Positions 33,132 through 43,799 of a stretch of DNA of 64,000 bases are shown here, piece after piece (within the stretch, counting starts at the first letter, position 1; every line of letters starts with the position of its first letter). The notes beneath the pieces are model-generated. The model did not search any database. It saw only the letters and a list, made by a program, of their open reading frames with translations, and was not told the origin of the DNA. This DNA is from Gnetum montanum (Eukaryota > Streptophyta > Gnetopsida > Gnetales > Gnetaceae). The translations under genes and the position numbers were made by a program. The DNA is taken from positions 194,452-258,451 of the forward strand of contig MNCI01008727.1 in assembly GCA_015680685.1 (NCBI GenBank). The letters run 5' to 3'.

Positions 33132-33351
33132 TAGAGAACTAACCCATTCACTACCAGCAATGGGATATATAAACCCAACCTTAAGAAGTTGTTCTATCTC
33201 TTCTTTTACTATTTATTTCAATTTTGGGTTCAATCGCCTCTGCGGTTGTTTTTGAGGCTTCATGGAGGGGTTTGTGTAAATCCTATGCTGGCATATCCTA
33301 GGGTCTATTCTGGTTAATTCAAGGTATGACCAGGCAAAGGCTGTTGACCAC

Positions 33352-34377
33352 TTATTTATCACCTGACCACTTATTTATCACCTTCAGCAGTCTCTCTTTT
33401 TGCTTGGGGGCAAGCTTCGCATCGATGATTATTGGTTTTCCGTTTTCAAGGGTTATGTATTCCAGACCGATGGGCAATGGTTTTAAATCCAGGGGCTCTT
33501 GTTTAAATCTCTTAGGAATTTCCAACTTCTCCCAATTAATGTTTTCAAAGTTAAGGGTTGGAAGTTGGCAACGAACTTGCTCAAGTGCATCTATGCTTCC
33601 AATGTAAGTGCTAGTTATTCCCTCAGTTAGTTCCATGCATATTATTGAGTTGCTCTCTTGATCAGCCATCAACCACTGGGTATCCTCTTGTCATGTGGCT
33701 ACTGCATACATGCACTTTTGTATATTAATTTCTTGTGCGCACTGATTGCATGCAGGTAATGTTAAACTTCGCATAACCCATGATTTTTGCACGCAATGCA
33801 ACCCTGTGTCACTGTATGCGATGCATGAAACTTTCTTCCTCTTGATCTTTCTGAAAGTGTTTTTCTTGAATATTTCCAGGTAAAGATTGTGTATTCCTAG
33901 GCGTGTATCTATTGTACTTAGCCACGCTCTCCCCATTATTACTGTGAAGTTTCCCTTACTGTTAGTTACTTGTATCACTAGGAAATCCGCTGGATACGAC
34001 CACCCACAAATAGTGGTAACGATGTCATCCACCAGTCCCAAGGGGACAGTGATGGACTGGTCGGCCAGCTCAAGTCAAATGTTACTGTTCCTTAATGGAG
34101 GTAGGTTCCAGACTTTGTACATCTCCTACGATGTTAGGTTGACTCCGGAACCCAAGTCCAGAAGAGCTTTACAAGGTTCATTCCCAATGACTTGGAGATA
34201 AATTAGGAGACTTCTAAGGTCAGAGAATTTCTTGGAAAGGTGGCCCACATTAATCCAGTCCATGACAGTATGTGTTACCATAACCATGTGCGTTGAGCTC
34301 GATTTTTGGGTTAAAGAAGGTCCCGAAACTTTATTTGGTACAGAGGTGTTTAGATGTTCAACTGTTGGTGATGGCAA
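33352..34377 (-). pseudogene. Gypsy protease and protease-RT linker (fragment D)
   Basis: Three open blocks (34126-34377, 33691-34041, 33352-33672) align piece by piece with 56630-57430 in element B. Shared marks are LIYLQVIGNEPCKALLD, VTTICGWSYPADFLVIQV and the Cys-rich C-NQCAQE-N-QKCMY. The protease folds as a dimer in active elements. Here the triad D-S/T-G reads D-L-G, so it would be inactive even without the frameshifts. Confidence 0.8.
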
Positions 34378-34780
34378 GGCCTTAGTTGGATTGTTGATTC
34401 TGAAGAAAGGTCTTTCGGCATAAGATTGTCAGAACCAACTGAGAATTGAGGATTTGGAGCCCTCGTGACATTGGGTTGTTGCGGTTGAGTGGGAAATACA
34501 CTTTGCATTTTTGGAGCAGTTGGTGGTGGAGCTAATGCTGTAAGAGTTGCGGACTGATTCGAAGGATGGTACGTGTGTGGTGTGTCTCCCTTAAGAGAGG
34601 AGTCCTAAAATACTCCTGAACTTGGTAGTGATGATTTTGGCCTTGGATGCAGGTAAACACACTGCTTTCATTATGCAATGCTGCCCCTTGCCTCACTGGT
34701 TGCCGACTTGCATTGGCAAGGCCTTTTTCTCGAAGTTGCAGTAAATTCCCTTCAGTTTTCAGTTTCTCTGTTTTTTTGCC

Positions 34781-35564
34781 CTTAGTGTGTATTTTTAAAT
34801 GAATTAGTTAATTTTTACAGTGACTCAAAATCTATTGGAAATAGTTTTTAGAGGAAGAGCCCCACCATATACGTAAACTTTAGTTACAGAAGGTTTGCTA
34901 CCTTTCAATCATTTGCAAACAATCATATTATATCAAGGATATCACTTAAATAATTTTTATGAGTTAAAATCTATAGGATTTTTAATTTTCATGGGATTAA
35001 AAATAATTAATCATAAATGTTAATGGATAATAATAATCTCTTATAACAATAAATAATTTTTTTATTCAAATTGTAAAACCATACCTTAGTGATTAGACGA
35101 ATTATTTTCTTATTCATCATCTATTGGCGGCTATAAACGGTGTATCAGCTACAAATTAAGAGCTAATAGCTCTTAGAGCTGGTGGCTGCAAACTGCAAAT
35201 CTACCACCAGCGCAAAAAAAAGAAATTTAATGGAAAAATGGAAAGATTGCAAATTACTTTAGAAACAGCTTAAGCATTTTAAGTTTCTTAAAAAACATTA
35301 GGACCTTTCTAAAAATACGGTAACCATTGTATTTACATGTAATCGTTAGGACAATCATCTATCTCAGTGGTGGTATTTGGTATGTTCAGGGTTGGTGTTT
35401 AGTCACTATATGCTAAGTAAGAATAGGTGTTGGTTTAGTATTAAAGGTCTTGGCTTAGTAACCTCAAGTTAACATTGAATTATAAATTTCTATAATATCT
35501 TGGAGTACACCAATAACTTACTTATTTCTGGTTCTAATACACCCACCCCACCACAGATTTTAAA
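34781..35564. other. AT-rich, no gene seen
   Basis: No coding motif was seen. A short region at 35110-35220 rich in agct/gctg (ggcggctataaacggtg; gagctggtggctgc) stands out from the AT background but was not identified. Confidence 0.5.
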
Positions 35565-35930
35565 TTTTTATTTAAGCTTTTTAATTTTTATATTAGTTGC
35601 CGTATGTATTTCTTGGGTAAAAGCAGTTGACAAGTCAAGAGTCTGGTCGTATTTGGATCCAAGAAAATTACAAGTTTTTCTCGGCCACTGGACGGTGAAC
35701 TTCTTGAATCCTCTTGAGCTTGACCCTCACGTGCCATTCGTCCTTGAAATGTTAACTGATTATATGTTATAGCCTGAACCCGTATGTATTCATACACTCC
35801 ACCACCATGAGCACAAGCTCTGCAATCTCTCTGGCATTTTGCCTTGTCTTTGCTTTTCCCCAATTATGGGGCAGCAGATCCTAGAGCTGCCAGCTGCAAC
35901 TATAAAAGAAATCATACCAAAGGTAGCTCA
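35565..35930 (+). pseudogene. CRK 5' relic with signal peptide
   Basis: The ATG at 35809 begins MSTSSAISLAFCLVFAF, closely matching the signal peptide of the CRK at 24286 ([17 protein letters not shown]). A deletion of about four bases then shifts the frame, so that ANYGAA becomes PQLWGS and a TAG follows soon after. A weak continuation (gctgccagctgcaactataa) matches the ytSC of the mature N-terminus. Upstream sequence 35565-35700 matches 12930-13060. DUF26 and kinase parts are absent. Confidence 0.8.
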
Positions 35931-36184
35931 TGCAGCGCTACATGTACTGTTGGTGCCCAGCATAGCTAAAATAACCAGATTTGGGGTCTGTGAATAGCTT
36001 AATAGTGGATCCCATTTCCGTATCCCATTTCCCTATTTTTATTGTTAATTTTCGATATGAAATGAAGAAATATTCTGCAACCGAAGAAATAATATTGTTT
36101 CTAATTTATTGCTTACACAGCAATAGCGTTAAGATGATATTGTTTTGGTGCTTGAATCGAAGGAAGTTTCGCTAAGAAAATGAA
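35931..36184. other. Spacer, no gene seen
   Basis: AT-rich spacer between a CRK relic and an RTE LINE fragment. It contains a short repeat cccatttccgtatcccatttccc at about 36010. No gene. Confidence 0.4.
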
Positions 36185-36705
36185 AATTTATAGAAATATT
36201 AGAGAACCAAAGGTATTAAGACTCAGTAGAAATAAAATGGAATACATGGAGTTTACTTTTAGTGAAAGAGCAAGCAATGAGGATACAAATGTTAGAATCT
36301 AATTAAGAAGTTCCTCAATGTAAATAATTTAGATACTTGGGATTACTTGTTTGAGTGAACAGTAAAATTACCTATGACATGATAAATAGAATTGGAAAAA
36401 TGGTGAGAAGCTAGTGGAATACTATGTGATAGAAGAATGCTTGCTAAGTTGAAAGATATTCTACAAAACTACTAGTAGATATGCAACCCTTTATGGTGCA
36501 AAATTTTAGCTTATTAAAAAGCATTAGTTTCAATGCATTTATGTAATAGAGATGTGTATGCTAAGATAGATGTTTGCTGTGCCTAAAAAGATCAAATCAA
36601 TAATTTTCTTGTTAATAGAAGTGTGGGAGTAGCCCACATGGATAAAAAGATTAAGGAAAGTTATTTTACATAGTTTGATATGTGTTGAAAAGAGACTCTA
36701 CATGG
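36185..36705 (+). mobile_element. RTE-type LINE, 3' end of reverse transcriptase
   Basis: Translated pieces read SRNKMEYMEFTFSER, then RYLGLLV, DRRMLAKLKD, then VDKKIKE-like MDKKIKESYF and, at the end, EKRLYMDK. They follow the order of the C-terminal reverse transcriptase of plant RTE-like LINEs (RSKTEYMECKF, YLGSIVQ, DRRMPLKLKGKFY, GVAPIEDKIRE, RRPLDA). Stops are frequent. The 5' part is missing, as usual for truncated LINE copies. It ends about 40 bases before the CRK pseudogene start codon, so it sits in that gene's promoter. Confidence 0.75.
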
Positions 36706-36747
36706 ATAAAATTCCTGAATACCCTAACATGCTCCACAGTAGCAGCA

Positions 36748-39700
36748 ATGGATCATCAATGGAGAAACAGCAGTGGATGCTCGATCTTCTTTTCTGGCAT
36801 CATTCTTTTCCTCTGCTCTGGAATTTGTAACCATGGCTGTTCTGCTGTCCAACTTGTACCAGTGGGTAGCAGTTGTAGTCCCAAAGGAAGCTTCCAGCCC
36901 AGTTCCCAGTTTGAGAAAAACGTGCAGTCTACTCTAGACGCTCTTGTGAATTCTGCACATCTTGGGATTGCATTTAAAACTGCTCGTCTTGGGGAGGGCT
37001 CTGATGAAATCTATGGCCTTCTACAATGCAGAGGAGACACCCAGCCTGATCTGCTCCGACTGTGCCAAGACCTATGTTGCGAGAAATGCAACGGATTCAT
37101 AACGTTTCGCGTTTTTCGTTGCGGAAACGTTTCTGGGCAGACTGAAACGTTTCTTTCACGTTTCCTTGCGTTTTTGACAGGTTCCACACCTCAATATAAT
37201 TAATGTTTTTGTTATTTTTGGCAGCTCTTCCTTAAACAGGATTACAAAGAAATGTTTGATTAGAAGAATATGTTCGGCCTTGTGAGTCATTTGAAATTGA
37301 TGTTTTTAATTATGTTCATTGAAACCTTTGAGACCTTTTAGATTTAGCAGACCAGTTTAAAATTCCTTCAATTTTTCTTTTAATAAGTCGGTCCTGGCTC
37401 AATTTTAACATCCAGATTGACCTTTTCCTGACCCTGTTTTTCGTCTTGCAACACGGGAAACTTCCCTTACAATTTTGCAAACTCGGAACTGCGCCCAAGT
37501 ATATTTTAATCCTGAGTGCTAAAAACAGAAGTTCTTACTTAGGAAATTAACATCTAAAACAAATCATATGATATTATGATGGACAATTTTTTTTAAAAGT
37601 AAAGCCCTCATCAGTATATGACTGAAATATGAAATTATAAATGATTAAAGTTCCTAAAAGAAAGGAATTAGGATTTCCTTCCCTGGGTATCACGGCAACC
37701 GAAGAACTGGTTAAGACGCAAAATTATGACGTTTCGCCTGTGTTTTGCTTACAATAAACCACGTAGTTGGGTTTTGTATTACACGACTGAATATTTTACA
37801 GTGCCTTCCTGAATTTTATCAATTTCTGAATATGAAGTTTTTGTGCTTCCAGATCGACACCATCAACTGATAAAAGATTAAAACATCATATCAGCGTAAC
37901 GAAAACGCAAATGCAGAAAATTTCACATGTATTTCACGTCCACAAAAGGAAACTTCCGAGGGCAATCGAATTACGAAAGTCCACGCCTAAATTGACCAAA
38001 ATTGTTCTTAATATATATTTTTGTTTTTTTATTAATTTTTTTTAAAATATTTATTTTTTAAATAAATTATTTTACAACTTCTATCTGATGGGTAATTATT
38101 CTTAGATACCAATAAATAAAAATATTGTAAATTTTTATATATAAAAATCATTATATTGTATTGCATTTTAAATTGTTGTTCCATGAACAAAGAAATATAC
38201 ACATAATTTTATTAAAACATAAAAATTGCTAAAGTTACTAAGGTTCTCGTTTCTTTTTTGCAACCTTTGCCGTTTCCGTTGCCTTGCCGTTGCCGTCACG
38301 TTGCGCCGTTTCCTGTTTACGGCAACTATGGCCAAGACTGCAAGCAACCATATTCAGCAAAATTGTGGCCATATTTCTGTGGGAGCAAGAATCTGGTACG
38401 AGGAATGCTTTGTGCGCTGGGAGAAATACTATTTCTACGAAAAGCTTGACTGAACGATTCAGTGGTTAAGTACAATGGTGAGAACGTTGAAAACCCTGGC
38501 CTGTTCAACAAGGCTGTAAAAGACCTTTTCAGCAATCTGTCAAAGACGGTCATGGGATTACCTGGGACCAGATATGTCTCAGGTTTCACAGGCTCTGCTC
38601 CGCCCAAAAGAATATATGCACTGGTGCAGTGCTGGAAGGATATTTCCATGGAGGATTGCAGTATCTGTATGCAGAATTCTTTGAACTCTCTTTACAGGAA
38701 CTGTGCTGGAAAAAGAGGAGCAGGAATTCTGACTGCCAATTGTATGTCTGGATATGATACATATCAGTTTTATACTACTAGTCCTCCTCCGCCTGCCCTT
38801 TTACATGCTCCACCCCCACGACCCAAAACCCCACAGCTTCCAGCCCCAGCTGTTAGCTCTGATGGTTCAAGTAAGTATAGCAATTATTATTCCATACTCT
38901 CTCTGCCAGCACAACTTATACCACGATTTCATAGAATAGATGTTGAGTTTTGTAACCTGCTGATTGGCAGACAAACACCTTTCTAAGTTGGCAGTGATTA
39001 TATCGGCAACAGTTGGATCTCTATTAGTAGTTTTGCTTTTGCTGGGCTGTGGATTTTTAGCGTTCAGGAGCAGGAGAAGACCAACTCTTGAAACAGAGGC
39101 CATGAAGGAGACACAGGATAATTTGGAAAATGAGTATGAAATGACCATGTTTAACATGGAGACTTTGAAGGCTGCAACCAATAATTTTGATGAAAACCTT
39201 AAAGTGGGAGAGGGAGGATTTGGTGCAGTTTACAAGGTCATCTAAATTTAATTTTCCATTTTTGTGGTTTACAATTTATGTTGAGCCCATGATATCATCT
39301 ACGCATCCAGTAACAATATTTTTAGCAGACAATGAAATTTACTGGCAATATTTACTCACAGGCAACCCTACTTAATGGAAAAGTAGTAGCTGCAAAAAGA
39401 CTATTCCTGCAATGGATCCGTGGAAAACAAGAATTCATGAACGAAATCAATCTTCTTGCCAAAATTCAACATCGCACCTCATAAACTTGGTTGGTTGCTG
39501 CACAGAAGGCTCTCACATGATCCAGTGTATGAGTTCTTACCAAATGGGAGTCTGGACAAGATTCTTTTTGGTAATTTTAACGTTCTTCAAGTTCTAAAAC
39601 ACATGGCTTAATTTTTTTAATTTTTTAATTTGAGAGTTCACTAATCCACAGTTTCTTACTTTTTCTGTCATTTATTGTAACGTTTAATACAGATCCCCAA

Positions 39701-40102
39701 AAAGCAATGTTTCTAAATTGGGAGAAAAGATACAACATAATCTTAGGGACAGCTAAAAAGCTTCAGTCATGAGGACAGCAAACTAAGAATTATCCAACGA
39801 GATATCAAAGCAAATAATATTTTATTGGATGAGAATTTTGATGCCAAGGTTGCAGATTTTGGGTTACCAAGGCTCTTCAAGGAGATCAAAGTCACGTTCA
39901 AACCAGAGTTGCTGGAACTTAGTAAGTAATTTTAAAGGATTGAGTACATTGATGGCAATATTACATCATTTAATTGATTTCAAATTTAACAATTTTTCTA
40001 TTTCATCAGTGGATACATGGCTCCGGAGTACGCAATGCAAGGTCAACTATCAAGCAAATCAGATATATACAGCTTTGGTGTTATTGTTGTAGAAATCGTA
40101 AC
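36748..40102 (+). pseudogene. CRK pseudogene, interrupted and truncated
   Basis: This is a second CRK with its own signal peptide (MDHQWRNSSGCSIFFSGIIL…). The first DUF26 has IYGLLQC, then a 2-bp loss shifts the frame before CSDCAKTYVARNAT. An insertion (37093-38340) splits the domain, which resumes at HIQQNCGHISVGARIWYEEC. Another shift follows near 38450. The second DUF26 reads CWKDISMEDCSIC, with a Pro-rich stalk. Exon 1 ends at 38870. Exon 2 (38971-39236) is intact, with a transmembrane helix and a perfect GEGGFGAVYK glycine loop. Exon 3 (39362-39570) has two 1-bp deletions. Exon 4 (39694-39921) has HRD changed to QRD and loses the YLH helix. Exon 5 (from 40010) stops being homologous at about 40102 and exon 6 is gone. 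Clearly dead. Confidence 0.88.
37093..38340 (+). mobile_element. Unclassified dispersed element, copy 3, inside DUF26 coding sequence
   Basis: About 1.25 kb lies between two halves of one DUF26 domain, so both junctions are known to within a few bases. A short gcaac is present on both sides (37088-37092 and 38344-38348), possibly part of a target duplication. The 3' third (38030-38335) matches the copies at 2700 and 27515. Both ends are rich in cgtttc/gaaacg words (37102, 37131, 37146, 37157 and 38271-38322), like the subterminal repeats of DNA transposons. No open frame or clear inverted termini were seen. Confidence 0.7.
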
Positions 40103-40774
40103 CACATAGACATGGAATATATAAAGCCTTATTCTTGTATGTGATGGTAAACATCAAATACATGCACATTTAGCATTATGCATGGTGAATGTGATAAAGA
40201 AAATGTAGAAAGAAATGAAAAGGAACTTTATTAATATGGAATTAATGTATATGGGTCATGCTTTGAGGGTTTCTTGATATTATATTCCTTTAGCATTTAT
40301 CCCTTAGAGGTAATCTAGCACTACCACCATAGTTAGGCCTGTACTCAGCTAGAAAGGATGGTCAGTCACCTTCGTATCCTACTTTACTTGGAACCTGTTA
40401 CTTTCCTTTACTAGCTCTGCAATTCCATGTTAACACGAACTTTAATTTTTGGGTATAAATACCTTAGGTAAAACCCCTAAATATTATCTCATGCAACATG
40501 TCCATTATTATAATGTATTTTTTAGGTCTTATTGTAATAATTACATTATTTATTACAAAGTGATACCATCTTTATTACAAAATAATTTTATTTCACGTCT
40601 TATTACTATCTCCCTTAGCTTTCATTTGTCCTTGAACATGTTCACATTAATAATTTGTCATCATGATCTAGTGTTTCCTCCATGCTCTAATGATACAATA
40701 CTTTGATTTTCCCCTTTGAATGGAATTGAATATCTTAAAGTTCTCCCATGTATTTTGCAAATGAAATATAAATC
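40103..40774. other. Spacer after the broken CRK, no gene seen
   Basis: The CRK homology stops abruptly and unrelated AT-rich DNA follows, with a TATA-like gggtataaatacct at about 40451. It may be an inserted element whose ends were not recognised. Confidence 0.4.
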
Positions 40775-43500
40775 ATAAGCATTCATGTGTGACCTAATTG
40801 TAATCTCTAGACTGGACTACCAAAATATTTAGTTAATTTTAAGTGTAATCATAGGTCACTATCTTCCTAGTTATACTCATGTGGACCTTAGTGCATATAA
40901 TTAAGTATAATTAAGATATATGATCTTGATGGTGTAATGACCATGATTAAAATATTATTAAAATAAACAAAATTTATTAATGAATATAAAAATAAGAAAA
41001 TGTAGCCTAGTCATTCTCAACATATAGAGCACATCTTGACCTCATCATATTGTTGTTGGGTTACAAATTGTGCACTATTGGGCATACCAAGTGATAACAC
41101 TATTGGGATTGCCAAATAGTAATGTGTTTATGCTTGAAGTTGGTTGTACTTATTTTGCATTAATAATGTACACTTGAAGTTAAAATATTAACTAAGTGCA
41201 TGAAATGCATTAATAATAAACATAAATTGTAATTATGAAAAAATATTAAACTAAGTGAAAGTGTTGTAATGAAAATGAATTAATCTTAATCTTAAAGTTC
41301 TCATGAAATTGTATCAAAGTACAAGATCACTCAACTAAGACTTCGTTAAGTAACTCAAATTCATGTTGTAGTTAACTAATTCTAATTTCTATGGTTTCAA
41401 ATTGCAAGAGCTTTGCAATACTAATGACTAAACCGTGCCTTTAATGTGGTAGGTGGGTAGTATTCATAAACTTTACCTATCCCACATTCATTGCATATGT
41501 AATAGCATATGAAAACATACCATATTGCAACTACTACAATATTGTAGGTATAATGTTACAACCTACTTATTAATTGTTCATCACCATGTTATGAATTCAA
41601 TTTTAGTGAACAATATTGAGTTATAAGGTTTTAATTTGACTATATGTCTTGAAGGTAAATTTTTTTCAAAAAATTATTTGGGGTTCTAACACATCCCCCA
41701 ATAAATAATGCTTAAAATTTTAATTTATTAAGTGACAAGTCATGGGTTTAACTCTTAAGTGGTTAAAATCTTGGGCAAGTCATGAGTTCAAATAGTGACG
41801 ACACCAAATTTAATAAAAAACTAAAAATTCTTTAAAGTTTCATAACTAGTAGCATGATCCAAGTGGTTAGTTGGTGGTCATGTCTAGTATGATGTAGGTC
41901 TAAGGTCTTGATCAAGAATTATGGATAAAAATTTATAAATTTTTATTATAGTTCTTGTTGGATGAATTCAAGGTGAAAAATCAAGTCCCATATATACTTA
42001 GAAAAAAAAACTGATTTGTTTCCATTAGAAGTTGAAGCAATGTATTAGTTCTTAAATTTCTACTTAAGTAATAAAAATAGCAATAAGATATCAAGAGAGA
42101 TTAACCAAAAATATTAGCAATAAGGGTGATTTCATGAAGAATAACTATGGATACAAAAATAGAGTATTGATAATATTAATGAAATACCAAAGTTAGAATA
42201 AGCTTAGAAACTTATGACAGAGAAAGTAAGTTTTAGATAGATGTTAAAATGAGGCACAAATAGAAAAAATACCTTTTAGTTTTATTAGCAAAATATTAGA
42301 AGTAGTAGACATGACGAAACATAATATCTACATGCAATAATTCTAATATTTGTGAGAGCAGTAATTAGCTGAGTAAAAATAGGATCACATCATCTTCGAG
42401 TTAAAACTAAAAGATGGAACAATGAGCAACATGAGATAAAATATGTTGATTGTGTTTACCATAAGTGGTATAATATGAGTAGCATGTATTATTAGAATGT
42501 TGTAGAACAAATTTCTTTACAAGAAAATAGTAAATCTCTAGTTAGTCTTTGTATGATCTATTCCACTTGCTAGTATTAATTCTAGGAAATTACATAAAAG
42601 ACATGTTTAGTTAAGTTATATCACAAATGACCTTTGGGTTTACAAAAATGCCATAAAATATTACTCATACATAAATTAAATATTCAATTGTATATTCTCT
42701 ATTTTGATCCTAACCAAGTTTGGAATTTGGAATAGTAAAACAATCAGTAATTTTAAAACTTTGGAAAAATGTAGCAGAAGAAGAAAAAAAATCATTTCTA
42801 TTAAAAAGTATGAGGCAAGGCCTTAATTCTAAGTCTAAGACAAACTATTTTTTTGCTACTATTACTTATCATTTACTTTGCACAATTAGCAAACAAAAAT
42901 AGGATCTCATAATTTGAGAGTTAAAATAGGTATATGGCTCAAAATTGCTTGTGAAGAACAAATATGCCAATTGTGTAATACAAATAGCATTGAATATGAA
43001 TAACACATTTCTCTACAATATCTTGCATTGAAGCACATTAAACATAACTATGATATTACAATTGCAAATTTGGTTGATTTGTTTCAAATGTTATTAAAAA
43101 TACATGGTAATTTTGTTAATGATGTTTTCAAAATTTATAGCATATATATATACAAAATGCATAGCATTTATGATTCTATTTTCCAATAAATTGAAGGGTC
43201 GACCAATGTAATAAAATTTCAGTTTTAATTAGGTATTTATTATGTTATGATAATCGATGGTGTGCTGTAACTGAATAAACTTAGCTCTTACCCATTACTT
43301 ATGTGAAATTTCTTTTATGTGTGTTTGTTTTTATGGTGTAACCTCATTAGGAGTAGTAAGATAAAAAGCTTTGATGATTACATTCATGCAAATTTTATCA
43401 TCATTTTGTTTTTTTTTGTGAAGTTCGTCTTACTTTCTCTTCGTTATCCAGTGTCTATAGTTGGAGCCAATCACCTTGAGTTTTCACTATATATAAATGC
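40775..43500 (+). repeat. About 2.8-kb direct repeat, copy 2
   Basis: This is the partner of 19985-22990, in the same orientation, about 20.8 kb downstream. It lacks the about 250-bp GC-richer segment of copy 1. The end gccaatcaccttgagttttc corresponds to 22937-22957. It lies downstream of the CRK pseudogene, whereas copy 1 lies upstream of the nearly intact CRK. No gene follows copy 2 within reach. Confidence 0.85.
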
Positions 43501-43799
43501 CTTATTTTGTAGTCATGCATTTTCTACCCTGTCAAATAATGAGACTTGTTAGTGTCATATTTTCTCCACTATTNATCATTTTTTCTCCACTATTAGTGAA
43601 GGGGACAAGGTTACTGTTGTTCTTTTTAAGAAATTACAACGCCTATGATGTGGTTGATCTAGTCATGGGTATGTATGTTGTGAATTTTTTATTGATGTAC
43701 ATGGATAATGTGTCATAAAGCTCACGAATGTGTCTCATGCTATTCTACATGCATACTCATGCAATTGATGATGGCCTACGACTTACATATGCTAGCACC
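43501..43799. other. Spacer with one ambiguous base
   Basis: No gene. It contains the only N of the window (43574), inside a near-duplicate (ttttctccactatt, twice within 30 bases), which suggests a small assembly uncertainty. Confidence 0.6.

Larger units (their letters stand above)
32380..34780 (-). mobile_element. Ty3/gypsy fragment D: gag end, protease, reverse transcriptase
   Basis: Reading leftwards this is a 2.4-kb internal piece of the same family as elements A and B. The Gag end contains HYQVQEYFRTP (about 34620; HYQVREYFRTP in B). The aspartic protease reads NEPCKALLDLGSGVNLTS (about 34140; the active-site Asp-Ser is now Asp-Leu) and FTVIMGRAWLS (about 33930). A linker follows with WEKLEIPKRFKQEPLDLK (about 33510). 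Reverse transcriptase reads WRMCIDFGLLN, FLDSYSGYNQI and the catalytic FMDDFSTYG (about 32787). The RNase H boundary is at EWTMECEQAL (about 32440). FMDDFS-YG is typical of the Athila/Tat branch, not of chromoviruses. Stops and shifts break the frame, and no LTR or integrase is present. Confidence 0.88.

Noticed and set aside
37093-38340. Possible intron of the CRK pseudogene instead of an insertion
   Set aside because: CRK genes do not have an intron inside this DUF26 domain (the 24286 gene has none), and the segment's 3' third is a dispersed repeat found elsewhere in the window.
19985-43500. The 2.8-kb direct repeats as LTRs of a giant retrotransposon
   Set aside because: No primer-binding site or polypurine tract abuts them, no TG…CA ends were seen, and the interval holds CRK genes and fragments of other elements, not gag-pol in order.
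43574-43574. Ambiguous base N
   Set aside because: A single unresolved base in a near-duplicated stretch; a sequencing or assembly issue and not biology.
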